Positions 36,266-48,475 of a stretch of DNA of 64,000 bases are shown one piece after another. The stretch spans positions 87,342 through 151,341 of the forward strand of contig NW_019775810.1 in the NCBI RefSeq assembly GCF_001039355.2. Direction: 5' to 3'. The stretch is from Lingula anatina (lineage: Eukaryota; Brachiopoda; Lingulata; Lingulida; Lingulidae). Under the pieces are notes generated by a model. It did no database searches and was not told where the DNA came from. It saw only the letters and a program-made list of their open reading frames with translations. Position 1 is the stretch's first letter. Every line of letters begins with the position of its first letter. The position numbers and the translations under genes were made by a program.

Positions 36266-36365
36266 GGTGCCGTCGATGGAGAACGCTCTTCACGATGCTA
36301 AGACAAAATATTGCTTTAAAAAATCACTGATTGATTTTCAAGATTTTTGGAGGGAAAACAGTCGC

Positions 36366-36457
36366 TCAATCCGTACGTACACTGACGTCCCAAGAGTTGA
36401 GTCGACTAAAGTTGCTAGCTAGTATGTCGCACGCTAGCCCCGACGCTGCTTTTATAG
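36366..36457 (-). promoter_or_regulatory. Ferritin 2 TATA box and IRE-like hairpin
   Basis: Minus-strand TATAAAA (36450-36456) predicts a cap near 36422. About 20 nt inside lies CTTGG-GACGT-CAGTGT-ACGTA-CGGA with loop CAGTGT at 36379-36384. Four upper-stem pairs (ACGT/ACGT) form, the fifth is G-A, and the expected bulged C is G. It is IRE-like in loop, position and flanks, but not canonical. Confidence 0.6.
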
Positions 36458-36459
36458 TC

Positions 36460-37745
36460 ACCGTGACCTCATCGCCACGTGACATTATGACACTAATTGA
36501 CTGTGCATTTTTAACGTTCCTTGGGTCAGAAACAAGCCAAATAAAAAAGTAACGTGCCCAAAATATCCATGAATTATTTACGTCCCTAATTACCATCAAA
36601 ACAACAACAAAATAAAGCCAACAGCTGGTTGAGTAATTACGCGCAACATATCGTTCTTTATCACGAGTTGCACTCTCTTGCTCTTTGCCCATCTGGGTTT
36701 AGTTGAGTCAAACAAAACTGTTTACATACCCTTGGTAGAATAATTGGGTTAATTCCGTTGCAGATCTCAAGGGCACCGTTAACAGCAAAAGAACGAATTT
36801 ATTTGCATAAAAAAAAAAGGAATTTTGTTTTTGATTCGTTTTAAATGTCTTAGATAATACGTCTTGTTGTAAAGATTTAAAAAAAAAACTTTATCAGCGG
36901 TTGAAATGCATCGAAACTCAAATACGCGCGCAGGAACACTGTCCTCCACTATGACCATAGATTGCATTTGGTCTGACTGAAATTTAAAAAAAAAAATCCA
37001 ACCAGGCCGTGAATTTAGATATTATACTGAACCGGGAATGCAAAAAATAAATAATAATAATAATAATATAAAAAGGGAAAGTACACGGGGCTTTTTCGAT
37101 ATAATTTTTTTTTAATTCTAGGTCTTCCAGTTTATTTCTGAAAAAGTTATATTGTTCGTTTCATCTCAAGCCTGATGTTTTGAGTGAATAATTGTACGAG
37201 CGATGTTAAGCAACTTAAAAGCAAACGAAATAAATAAAAAAATATGAAAATAATTTACAAGAAAAGTCATTTTCACAAAGTAATGTTAGCTTTATTGACA
37301 CAATTCATTTGTTTTTTCTTTAATTCAATAACTTGTAATTAAAAAAAGGTTAATTTTTTTTTCATTATCAAATAAATCTTTTGCACTGGTATTTATTTTA
37401 AACAGTGAGTACAACACATGGACGTCTCTTGGATCTGGACATCCTATAATCATTTCATTACCATTTCTTTCGAATATTTTAAAATAAAAATAGTTTCATT
37501 ACTTGTGGTCTTTTTTAACCAAGAACAACATGCAATCAATCTGGAATACAACAGTAATATGAATAGTAACTACTGTTTAAATAATGCAAAACTGAGAAAT
37601 AACTAATCCTGCTCTTACAAAATATAAAGCTTTTTAGAGAATATCTTTTAATATAACTTATCGAAGTAAGAGAAATACAAATCCTTTCAAAAAGTTTTTC
37701 TTTCCATGAGTTCTTCTAAAAAATCGGCCTTCTTAGAAAATTTTT
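36460..37745. other. Intergenic between ferritin 2 and the RBP array
   Basis: AT-rich, with A-runs at about 36810 and 36880, an AAT stretch near 37050 and a possible minus-strand AATAAA (plus TTTATT) near 37290 that could end the longest RBP-A transcripts. No gene is seen. Confidence 0.5.
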
Positions 37746-38089
37746 GTAAATCTGCCCTTAATTTGATTAGCAATGCAAAATATATACAGTCATTTCTTAA
37801 TCGTACAATTGTGGTCAGGAAAATAAAACCTATCCATTTATTTGCACTCCCCCCCCCCTTAACTCAAAAGTAGCCCTACACAATCTAACTAATGACAATA
37901 AACAAAATATAAACTATAAAGAAGAGAATGATGTCCAAATCATGTTAAGTCGGTATCTTTGCAGTTTGTTAGACACGTAGCCATTGTAAAATTCACCGGC
38001 AGTTTTTACAGAATAAGATCTTTTCGGTTTAAAATGACTCCTCTCCTTATCTTTCACTTCTGCAATATTCCATAAGATATCAAAGGGGT

Positions 38090-38304
38090 GCATTCAGATT
38101 CACACATCTTACTAGCTGGGTGGGTCCAACTGTGCAGGAGATTTTCGCTTTAAGTGCAATCAGTGGAATCAACTTAAACTGCACTTGATACTTAATCACC
38201 TTCTAGCTGCTCAAGGAGGCGTGTCAGGCAATAAAGCTTATACCACTGATTGAACTTTAGCAAGTTGGACTGATCCAGCTAGTATGATGTGTGAATCTGA
38301 ATGC
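38090..38304. mobile_element. Foldback MITE F3 (unit 1 copy)
   Basis: 215 bp with about 40-bp inverted ends: GCATTCAGATTCACACATC and the mirrored GATGTGTGAATCTGAATGC, then ACTAGCTGG / CCAGCTAGT. The same element lies at 42534-42748 in unit 2, so it predates the duplication. Confidence 0.75.
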
Positions 38305-39048
38305 GGTCAAACACAGCCTTTCTTCAGTTCACTTAGGTATAACCCTTATAAAATACGGATTTCATCTGCAAGCAACATTGTATAATAACATAATATCAGC
38401 TAGAGGTGACATTTTGCACACTTCCACGCAAAACAACTGGCAAGATCTCAGATTTTTCATTATGCAGTCCACTTTTACCAGTATTATTATATAGGCTCTC
38501 TGTTTGTCTTGGAGCCAATATGATTCGTTATTGCAGATAATCGTCTCCCATGAAGTGGAAAAAATACCTTTTTAGATGATGGTTTCCATTCCTATTTGTG
38601 GAATGACTTGCTATGTTCATACCAAAAACAAAACTTGTGGTCCCTTAGACTAGGATGGCTCAAAATGATCTCAGGTTCCCATTTTTATATCTTACAATTT
38701 TCAATCATACACAGAAGCCAATGATACAGACAACTGCTCAAATAACCTTTGCAGAACTTCGTCTCAAAGTTCAAATTGGCTATACTGCCGCCAGTGCTTG
38801 ATACTGTATCTCATCACTAGGTAAATAATAATTCAAACATTTTCACACCTTGGCTAAAAATACAGTGTCTTATCTTGGGTATTTTCGTCCGCTTGATCAT
38901 GAGTCTTCCTCGAGTAAAATCATGAGCATATGGATACTTCAGGTAAAAATGAATATGCAGCCAATCTAACGACTAGCACCATCAATCAGATTATGAGCAT
39001 ATGGATACTTGAGGAAAAAAATGAACATGCAGATGCAGTCAATGTGAA

Positions 39049-39262
39049 GACCCCATTCCCGCAGATTTTAGATTGATCTATCCCTGTGGGGAGTCTCACT
39101 AGATTACTGTCAGCTTAGCCGGCTTAAATGTCTGTCCTGTCTACTAAAAGCTACAAGGGTGTTATTAACTACCGTGCGCGCTCAGCTGACTGCAATTTAG
39201 CGTGAACCCTCAGGAAGTTAGATCGATCTTGATGGATCGATCTAAATCTAAGGGAATGCAGT
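39049..39262. mobile_element. Foldback element F2 (unit 1 copy)
   Basis: The left arm CCCATTCCCGCAGATTTTAGA-GATCTATCCCTGTGGGGAG is mirrored by the right arm with AGGAAGTTAGATCGATC and AAATCTAAGGGAATGCAGTC. It recurs at 43490-43687, and half of it at 27533-27608. Confidence 0.65.
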
Positions 39263-39890
39263 CTTGGACTAGCTTCATTACTAAATTTGTACAATGAGTA
39301 AAAAAACTTTTCCACATGTTACTACAACACCAGTAGAAGAAAAAGAAAAAAAAATTAATTTGGGAAAAGTAAATAAAAGCAGTAATGCCTTCCATCAATA
39401 CTCAGATTCAGAATTCAGATTTTCCCTACATCTCTTCAAAGTTTTCAACTAGGTTATTCCAAGAGGATCTGAATGGCATCTAATTTTTTTTAAATTTAAA
39501 TAAGGGAACACCCCTCACTTTAATAACCTCCTCCTGTGCTAGCTGAATTTTTGTCATAGCAAGATTGTGAAATAATTCATTCAAACCCAAATCATTTTTT
39601 GCAGCAAAAAACAATTTTCCTATGCCCAAGACTGAAAATAACATCCTTGGACAAAAGATAACAGCATCAGTCCTCTAACTGCTTTGAACACAACTCTCAG
39701 ATCTATTATATATATATACAGGTACAAGTATGCTTTGAGTACAACAAAGATATTTTACTGAAGGTGGAATAAAAATATGTCATAGTGGTGGTCATTTCTT
39801 CCTTCTGTGGGCTGAAATGATGACTCCGGTCAGTAGAAAGAGACTTCTTCTCCTTAAGTTTCTGACCCGTCTGGTAACTATTGGAACAGC

Positions 39891-41951
39891 CTAGTATCCC
39901 TGAGGGGAAAAAAATGAAAACTAAATAAGAATTCTATAAAGAATTTTTTCTGAAGGCACACGATCAGCTTTAGACTTCTTTATGTCAAAAAAATTAATTT
40001 TCCTGGAAATTTCCACTCTTTGTAATTAAATTTACGAACAAAGTGTACCACATACAAAACCATGTTTTTGAGTTCTGAGTTTCTAGCTGTTTACTGACTT
40101 GTAATAAAGAAAGAATCTGGTGAATCTCAGTTAGAAAAAAATTAAAACTATACACCTAGAAAACAAGGGCCGGTTTCATCAAGGCTGGATAGGCTATCCT
40201 GTGGATAACACTATCTATGGTATAAATCTCTTATTCTCTGGATAGTTATCCTCTGTGTAAATTTGTGTTTCATAAAAGCTGGATAAAGAGCATGATAGTA
40301 ATACAATGGATAAAAATTTATCCAATACCATATTTGGAAAAAGACATTCCCATAATGCAGTTGGTTGCTATAAACATTATAAAAGCCATGATAGTTGCTA
40401 ACAAAAAGTGGTCTATACCATATTTGGAAAATAAATAACCCATAATAAACAATATTCTAAGTATATTTCAAGATGGTACATTCATTAAAATAATGGGGAA
40501 AATATCTACAGGATATTTTAGTGTCAGTGTGGATAACACATCACATTGCATTAGTTGTGCCTCATGCAATGTTTACACAGATTACACAGTTGAAGGGCAA
40601 GGTCGTGACATACTTTCTAACAAAATGGCTGATTTGGCACATTTGGCAGATTCTGTCAATAGCAGTGTAGACATTTTTCGTCGATTTAAAAGGTGTTTTA
40701 GTAAAATAAAGATAATTGGTCTCTCAGGGAGATTGCATGGATTTTGTTCGTAGCAGGCGCGATGTCAACTTTGATAAAGTCTGTTATGTAATCTATTGAT
40801 TCAGCATCACTTAAATCATCAAAAGCAAACAATAATCTTCTAAAATTCTCTTTCTAATCATTCTACGCCTGTGAAATCTCATAGGATTTACTTCCAAAGC
40901 AAACAGGTTCGCCATTTTTGATGATTTAACAGCATGATAGCAGATTTATCCCACCTATTTCGAGCGGACAACTTTATCCTCTGGATAAGCTGATTTATCC
41001 TCTGGATAACGCTATCCACTGTTGATGAAACGCACTATCCTCTGGACAGCTCTATCCAGAGGATAGCGGCCATTTTTAGCCATAGGATAGCGCTATCCAG
41101 CCTTGATGAAACCGGGCCCAGGTTTATAAATTGTAGTTTTCACTTTGGCTTAGGGTGATAAAAGTGAAAACAGCTAAAACTTCCAGGAAAATTATCATTT
41201 TTTTCTTTTTAGCTCCATTAAGGTGTAACATATAAATATTAGGCCTTAAATTTAACTTAGACTTGAAAATATCTGGGTTTTTAGACCTAATCTTTATGGA
41301 AGATACTGCTGTAAAATAGCAGTACTTACTGTCCAAAGGTGTAAGTCAGGTCTGGCTGGCAAGAAGGTATTTTACAAAATTTTCACCCCCTTCCCCTATA
41401 TTTCTCTTTTTGTTTTATCAAAATTTTACAGGGTAATCCACAAATAAACTGTTTTCATTGAGTAGGCATAATTAACTGAAAATTTTGCTGAAAGTACATG
41501 GCTTAAACAAAAGAAAAAAATAATAATACAATAATGTTATGAGCATAAAACTGAAAATCTTTTTAGAAATGACAATCTGAGGAATTCATTAAAACTTTTG
41601 AGTTTATTTCTAATCTGATTTACGTTCAAACAAGTAAAAATATTAAAAATGCAGTATCCATATAACAAACACTGCACATAATAAATACTTACATAACCAC
41701 CTTGTTGGCCGTAGCCACCACCTCCACCGTACGAGTCTCCGTATCCCCCACTGCGTCCACCACCATAATTGTCACGTCCGCCACCATAGTTGTCACGTCC
41801 GCCACCATAGCCACCGCCTCCGTAGCTACCACCTCCGTAACCTCCACCTCCTCCGTAGTCATCACGATCACGTCCATAACCACTGCGTCCCCCTCCGTAA
41901 CCGCCTCCCCCGCGTCCATAACCACCCCCGTAGCCTCCTCTTCCTCTGCCA
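39891..41951 (-). other. Duplicate RBP-A 3' exons (alternative terminal module or haplotype copy)
   Basis: Gly-rich exon 41693-41951 (86 codons), 22-nt exon 41330-41351 and terminal exon from 39899 with TAG at 39891-39893. All have intact acceptors and donors and are near-identical to the exons at 45160-45418, 44799-44820 and 44323. The frame joins RBP-A exon 3 (45924-46003) just as well as the nearer copy. If the duplication is real, these are alternative last exons encoding the same tail. If not, they are an unmerged allele. No 5' RRM exons accompany this copy. Confidence 0.75.
40167..41119. mobile_element. 953-bp transposon insertion, Harbinger-like remnant
   Basis: Ends GGGCCGGTTTCATCAAGG and the inverted CCTTGATGAAACCGGGCCC, with GGATAAC/CTATCC subterminal repeats. 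The second duplication unit has the empty site (CTAGAAAACAGG at 44581-44592), so both borders are exact. On the minus strand, 40915 to about 40690 reads MRFHRRRMIRKRI and, after a frameshift, DIAPATNKIHAIS, resembling the N-terminus of PIF/Harbinger transposases (APATRRNHALS type). The rest is deleted. Confidence 0.7.
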
Positions 41952-42126
41952 CTAATAACAAGATGTATGATTAAATAAAACATTTTTCCACTCATTGTTT
42001 TGGTGAGCACGACATGGTACTAGTAACAGTTTTTAAGAGAAATTGAAAGAAAAAAAAATCTCCTTTGAGGAAATTAATCAACCAGTGAGGTGAAAACATC
42101 TACATCTAGTCAGAACCGGAACAAAA

Positions 42127-42185
42127 ACAAGGCAGCAAAGCTGTCAAATGTACAGACAAAGAACAGAAAATAAAGATGCAAATAA
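42127..42185. repeat. Short dispersed repeat at the duplication junction
   Basis: AAGGCAGCAAAGCTGTCAAA and the following about 35 bases closely match 5098-5155 in a STAG intron. Here it fills the gap between duplication unit 1 and the N. Confidence 0.7.
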
Positions 42186-42533
42186 NTTTTCGTAAATCTG
42201 CCCTTAATTTGATTAGCAATGCAAAATATATACAGTCATTTCTTAATCGTACAATTGTGGTCAGGAAAATAAAACCTATCCATTTATTTGCACCCCCCCC
42301 CCTTAACTCAAAAGTAGCCCTACACAATCTAACTAATGACAATAAACAAAATATAAACTATAAAGAAGAGAATGATGTCCAAATCATGTTAAGTCGGTAT
42401 CTTTGCAGTTTGTTAGACACGTAGCCATTGTAAAATTCACCGGCAGTTTTTACAGAATAAGATCTTTTCGGTTTAAAATGACTCCTCTCCTTATCTTTCA
42501 CTTCTGCAATGTTCCATAAGATATCAAAGGGGT

Positions 42534-42748
42534 ACATTCAGATTCACACATCTTACTAGCTGGGTGGGTCCAACTGTGCAGGAGATTTTCGCTTTAAGTG
42601 CAATCAGTGGAATCAACTTAAACTGCACTTGATACTTAATCACCTTCTAGCTGCTCAAGGAGGCGTGTCAGGCAATAAAGCTGATACCACTGATTGCACT
42701 TTAGCGAGTTGGACTGATCCAGCTAGTATGATGTGTGAATCTGAATGC
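42534..42748. mobile_element. Foldback MITE F3 (unit 2 copy)
   Basis: Orthologous position to 38090-38304, with a few substitutions (for example the first base). Non-coding. Confidence 0.75.
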
Positions 42749-43489
42749 GGTCAAAAACAGCCTTTCTTCAGTTCACTTAGGTATAACCCTTATAAAATAT
42801 GGATTTCATCTGCACGCAACATGGTATAATAACATAATATCAGCTAGAGGTGACATTTTGCACACTTCCATGCAAAACTACTGGCAAGATCTCAGATTTT
42901 TCATTATGCAGTCCACTTTTACCAGTATTATTATATAGGCTCTCTGTTTGTCTTGGAGCCAATATGATTCGTTATTGCAGATTATCGTCTCCAATGAAGT
43001 GGAAAAAATACCTTTTTAGATGATGGTTTCCATTCCTATTTGTGGAAGGACTTGCTATGTTCATACCAAAAACAAAACTTGTGGTCCCTTAGACTAGGAT
43101 GGCTCAAAATGATCTCAGAATCCCATTTTTATATCTTACAATTTTCAAACAAACACAGAAGCCAATGATACAGACAACTGCTCAAACAACCTTTGCAGAA
43201 CTTCGTCTCAAAGTTCAAATTGGATATACTGCCGCCAGTGCTTGATACTGTATCTCATCACTAGGTAAATAATAATTCAAACATTTTCACACCTTGGCTA
43301 AAAATACAGTGTCTTATCTTGGGTATTTTCGTCCACTTGATCATGAGTCTTCCTCGAGTAAAATCATGAGCATATGGATACTTCAGGTAAAAATGAATAT
43401 GCAGCCAATCTAACGACTAGCACCATCAATCAGATTATAAGCATATGGATACTTGAGGAAAAAATGAACATGCAGATGCAGTCAATATG

Positions 43490-43687
43490 AAGACCCCATT
43501 CCCGCAGATTTTAGATCGATCTATCCCTGTGGGGAGTCTCACTAGATTACTGTCAGCTTAGCCGTCTACTAAAAGCTGTAAGGGGGAAATTAACTACCAT
43601 GCGCTCTCGGCTGACTGCAATTTAGCGTGAACCCCCAGGGAGTTAGATCGATCTTGATGGATCGATCTAAATCTAAGGGAATGCAGT
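43490..43687. mobile_element. Foldback element F2 (unit 2 copy)
   Basis: Same arms as 39049-39262, with CCCCCAGGGAGTTAGATCG better preserved, and about 15 bp missing in the middle compared with unit 1. Confidence 0.65.
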
Positions 43688-44314
43688 CTTGGACTAGCTT
43701 CATTACTAAATTTGTACAATGAGTAAAAAATCTTTTCCACATGTTACTACAACACCAGTAGAAGAAAAAGAAAAAAAAATTAATTTGGGAAAAGTAAATA
43801 AAAGCAGTAATGCCTTCCATCAATACTCAGATTCAGAATTCAGATTTTCCCTACATCTCTTCAAAGTTTTCAACTAGGTTATTCTAAGAGGATCTGAATG
43901 GCATCTAATTTTTTTAAAATTTAAATAAGGGAACACCCCTCACTTTAATAACCTCCTGTGCTAGCTGAATTTTTGTCATAGCAAGATTGTGAAATAATTC
44001 ATTGAAACCCAAATAATTTTTTGCAGCAAAAAACAATTTTCCTATGCCCAAGACTGAAAATAACATCCTTGGACAAAAGATAACAGCATCAGTCCTCTAA
44101 CTGCTTTGAACACAACTCTCAGATCTATTATATATATATATACAGGTACGAGTATGCTTTGAGTACAACAAAGATATTTTACTGAAGGTGGAATAAAAAT
44201 ACATCATAGTGGTGGTCATTTCTTCCTTCTGTGGGCTGAAATGATGACTCCGGTCAGTAGAAAGAGACTTCTTCTCCTTAAGTTTCTGACCCGTCTGGTA
44301 ACTATTGGAACAGC

Positions 44315-47300
44315 CTAGTATCCCTGAGGGGAAAAAAAATGAAAACAAAATAAGAATTCTATAAAGAATTTTTTCTGAAGGCACACGATCAGCTTTAGAC
44401 TTCTTTATGTCAAAAAAATTAATTTTCCTGGAAATTTCCACTCTTTGTAATTAAATTTACGAACAAAGTGTACCACATACAAAACCATGTTTTTGAGTTC
44501 TGAGTTTCTAGCTGTTTACTGACTTGTAATAAAGAAAGAATCTGGTGAATCTCAGTTAGAAAAAAATTAAAACTATACACCTAGAAAACAGGTTTATAAA
44601 TTGTAGTTTTCACTTTGGCTTAGGGTAATAAAAGTGAAAACAGCTAAAACTTCCAGGAAAATTATCATTTTTTTCTTTTTAGCTCCATTAAGGTCTAACA
44701 TATAAATATTAGGCCTTAAATTTAACTTAGACATGAAAATATCTGGGTTTTAGACCTAATCTTTATGGAAGATACTGCTGTAAAATAGCAGCACTTACTG
44801 TCCAAAGGTGTAAGTCAGGTCTGGCACACAAGGTATTTTACAAAATTTTCATCCCCTTCCCCTATATTTCTCTTTTTGTTTTATCAAAATTTAACAGTGT
44901 AATCCACAAATAAACTGTTTTCATTGAGTAGGCATAATTAACTGAAAATTTTGCTGAAAGTACATGGCTTAAACAAAAGAAAAAAAATAATAATACAATA
45001 ATGTTATGAGCATAAAACTGAAAATCTTTTTAGAAATGACAATCTGAGGAATTCATTAAAACTTTTGAGTTTATTGCTAATCTGACTTACGTTCAAACAA
45101 GTAAAAATATTAAAAATGCAGTATCCATATAACAAACACTGCACATAATAAATACTTACATAACCACCTTGTTGGCCGTAGCCACCACCTCCACCGTACG
45201 AGTCTCCGTATCCCCCACTGCGTCCACCACCATAATTGTCACGTCCGCCACCATAGTTGTCACGTCCGCCACCATAGCCACCGCCTCCGTAGCTACCACC
45301 CCCGTAACCTCCACCTCCTCCGTAGTCATCACGATCACGTCCATAACCACTGCGTCCCCCTCCGTAACCGCCTCCCCCGCGTCCATAACCACCCCCGTAG
45401 CCTCCTCTTCCTCTGCCACTAATAACAAGATGTATGATTAAATAAAACATTTTTCCACTCATTGTTTTGGTGAGCACGACACGGTACTAGTAACAGTTTT
45501 TAAGAGAAATTGAAAGAAAAAAAAATCTCCTTTGAGGAAATTAATCAACCAGTGAGGTGAAAACATTTACATCTAGTCAGAACCGGAACAAAAAAAAATC
45601 TACCAAGCATATTGTCATCTAATGTTAATTGCACTGAGAGGCAGGTGGAGTGCGGAATATAAGAACCAGTTTTTTTACAGACAATTTACTAGTAAGTACA
45701 CAGGGGCATACGAAGGGCGTTTTCTGGATCTTCCTGAAAACTGACAGAATTTTTTAAGTTAACATTGACAGAGGCATCTAATTTTTTTTCTGTCAGAAGA
45801 CAGTCAAAAATGGAGCATGGATCAACAAAGATAATTTGGAAGACTGTCAAAAAATAACTCTAGATCCGCCCCTGGTGCAGAAATAGATGTGAAAAGTTGT
45901 GTAGAATTATATAAACTTCTTACCCTCTGTAGCCACCGCCACCCTCACCACGGTCCCTCCTTTGTTGTGCTTGGGACACCTTTATTGTTCTGCCTTCAAA
46001 TACCTAGAAAAATATCCAAGCTCTTTATACATAAACATGGTTCTCCCTTGTATTAGCAACAAAAATATCAAAAGTCTGAATATTAACAGAAGAAACAAAA
46101 ACTGCCAAACTTATTTCAATCACATGCCTATGGACAATATGAGGGTAAAATGTCAAACTGTTGGCTGTTACAGTTTATAATCAGGTTAAAAAAACTTAAC
46201 TCTTAAAACTGGTCTTAAATTTTTGAAACATTTGCAAAGTGCTTCTTAAAAAAAAAAGTAGTCTAATACTTCTTTTTATTTACTATTGAGGATTCATCTT
46301 GAGATCACTTTTCAGACTAAAAAAGTTATTTTGTGCATCAGGCTCCAGTATCATCAAGTGGACTATAATTTTGGACTTAAAATATCCTATTTCTTGATAT
46401 GGTGACAAAGTTACCTTCAATATCGTCTTACCTGTCCATCCATGTCGTCAATAGCTCTCTGGCAAGATTCTGGACTTGCAAATTCAATGAAGCCAAATCC
46501 TTTTGACTTGTCTGTGTCTCTGTCACGAACCACAGCAACTAGAATGAATGGTACAATGACTTAGAACCAGTCTTCAGTCAAACAATGAGTGTAAGAACTT
46601 GTGTAGCAAAAATTACATTTTCCTGGAAATTACAACTATTACCTCACCATGATATATCATATTGAAAACCATAAAAACAGTGTTCCATAAAAACAGTGTT
46701 TTTACTTTTTTTTTTACTTTTTCCATTGCTCATGTAATAGAGATAAAAACTAGTGAATATCATGTCTGAAATTAGAAAATAAGAAGTCTTTAATTTAAAG
46801 ATTGTGTTTTGTAAATTTTGCAGTGGTTCTAGTATACCTAAGTCAGTGATAAAGGGATATAATTTTCCCAGACTTTCAGTTTTTTTTTTTGTAACATCAA
46901 AACTGTAATATACTGTATGCTTTACTCTATATTTCTAATCACAGATTTGTGAAGTACAGCTACACAAGTGATGATAAAGCAAATAATCTTTAAGTGGAAC
47001 TTGACTGCAAAAATAATGGCATTCTGCATAAATATCTGAAAAATGTCCCCAAGTCATTTTTTAATGCCTAAATATCCAGTAAAGCTACACATCTTTCCCA
47101 AATGAGACTGTAAATATACATTAATCAGGCCTCAATTAGAATTAAGTTTGTTTGAAGCATACCTTAATTGGATTTCTTGAGGAAAATAACATTTGGTGGG
47201 AAAATCCCACATAGAAAAACATGCATGCCTATCCCTGGTCAAACCATGCAATACCTACCTGATGATATCGCTCCATATTTTTTGAACTTCTCTTCCAAAC

Positions 47301-47355
47301 TGCTCTCTGTCGAGTCAAAATTCAAGCTACCCACATAGATCTTGGAAGCCTCCAT
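44315..47355 (-). CDS. RBP-A: one-RRM glycine/tyrosine-rich RNA-binding protein (CIRBP/RBM3-like)
   Basis: Predicted nuclear or shuttling RNA chaperone of the cold-inducible/GRP type. Exons, high to low: 47259-47355 (exon from 47366), 46432-46538, 45924-46003, 45160-45418, then 44315-44323 (183 aa). RRM at about residues 5-85, with RNP2 IYVGSL (6-11) and RNP1 KGFGFIEF (45-52). The tail is RGG/YGG-rich with repeats such as GGGRDNYGG and ends GQQGGYGY. Intron phases are 1, 0, 2, 0. A 22-nt exon at 44799-44820 could be included and would end the protein at once (ACC TGA). The final two exons exist twice (see the duplication). A non-coding 5' exon lies at 48476 upward. The tail is low-complexity and prone to condensation (family knowledge). 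Exact orthology to CIRBP versus RBM3 or hnRNP is not decided. Confidence 0.9.
45703..45877. mobile_element. Short MITE with CAGGGGC ends in an RBP-A intron
   Basis: Left end CAGGGGCATACGAAGGGCG and right end GATCCGCCCCTG (inverse CAGGGGCGGATC), with internal mirrored GACTGTC/GACAGTC blocks. It has hAT-type termini but no clear target duplication. Confidence 0.5.
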
Positions 47356-48475
47356 CGTGGGCTTTTCTATTTCAAATAAAATAGAGAAAAATTAAAATGA
47401 AATTTAAAAACAAAGTATTATGATTACACATGTATGAGCACTGCCTGGAGTTTGAAATATTTCACTACACTGGTGGAAATTAAAGATGTTGTTTGAATTG
47501 CACTTAGCATATTTCTTTTAAAGGTGATGCTTTTAATGGGGATTGTGCACAACATCACAAGTGCCTCATATATATAGACCTGACTGACTCTGGTATAAAT
47601 AGCCCGTGTCAAAAAATAACATGCAAGCTGATGAGAATGGGTAAATTAGAAATCTCCAATATTTCATGCCATAGTCAGCATCACTTCATTCATTAATCAC
47701 AGAAAGGGATTTTTTATACATATATCATACCCTGACATATACCTAGCTGTTCAAATGAATATTTCTGTTATTTTGAAAGGGGGAAATTTCCAATTAAAAA
47801 ATACACAATTGTCTTCTCTGCTCCACAATAGTGTATGAACTGTGCATTTTAATCATTTATGGAGTTCACCCAATCTAAGCACCAATTGGCACATGTGCAA
47901 CCATCCAATAAATATTTATCCTACTTACCATCTTTTTATATCCAACAGCAGTATACTGTAGCTTTTTAGTTTTCTGATATTTACTATAGAGAAAAGTTAA
48001 TAGCGAGGACTTAATTTATTTTATTTGGGACGGGAAAGCCAGTACATGATTATTTGAAAATCTGTGCCAAACATACACTCTTACTAATACAAATAATAAA
48101 GGAATATAAAAATGATCAGTTTTGTTGTCCAAACAGTCCTTTGTCTGTAAAACGTAAGCATGCATGTGTTCTTTCTCGCACCATTCACTGTCATTTTTTT
48201 CAGTGCTGCTTTCAATCAACATTTTGGAAATCAAGCTTCACTAAGCATTTATCTTCATTGAAATGTGTTATTTCTGTAAATGTGAATGGCCATTTTGTGA
48301 AAGAACTTTCACCCCCGGGACACACGCCGTCGAGACAAAACGCCGGCTTTCTTTAAAACAATACAAGTAAAAACCACTATTGAGCTACCACGGCTAACTA
48401 ACCAGAATGAGACCCGAGTATCAGACCTTACAGTGAATTATTAATTTTATGTTTTTGTCCTTGAAAAGTACTTAC

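Larger units (their letters stand above)
37746..42126 (-). repeat. Large direct duplication, unit 1 (RBP-A 3' module)
   Basis: Aligns along its length with 42192-45595. The offset is about 4446 bp at the left end and 3467 bp at the right end. The difference is mainly the 953-bp transposon at 40167-41119. Differences elsewhere are sparse substitutions and small indels. The unit contains a Gly-rich exon, a 22-nt exon and a terminal exon of RBP-A type. Confidence 0.95.
42187..45595 (-). repeat. Large direct duplication, unit 2 (RBP-A 3' module)
   Basis: Second copy, starting immediately after the single N at 42186 and ending near 45595. It is the copy nearest to the RBP-A 5' exons and lacks the transposon of unit 1. 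About 60 bp of a different dispersed repeat separate the units. Confidence 0.95.

Noticed and set aside
36325-36345. Second CAGTGA loop (minus strand) in the ferritin 2 5' UTR as the IRE
   Set aside because: The bases next to the loop are T and T and no five-pair stem forms. The loop at 36379-36384 is better placed and paired.
40493-40753. 86-residue plus-strand frame as a possible gene
   Set aside because: It sits inside the 953-bp transposon, opposite the decayed transposase fragment.
41702-41974. 90-residue plus-strand Thr/Val/Ser-rich frame (and its copies at 45169 and 50346)
   Set aside because: These are antisense shadows of the Gly-rich exons. GGN/TAY codon repeats leave the other frames open.
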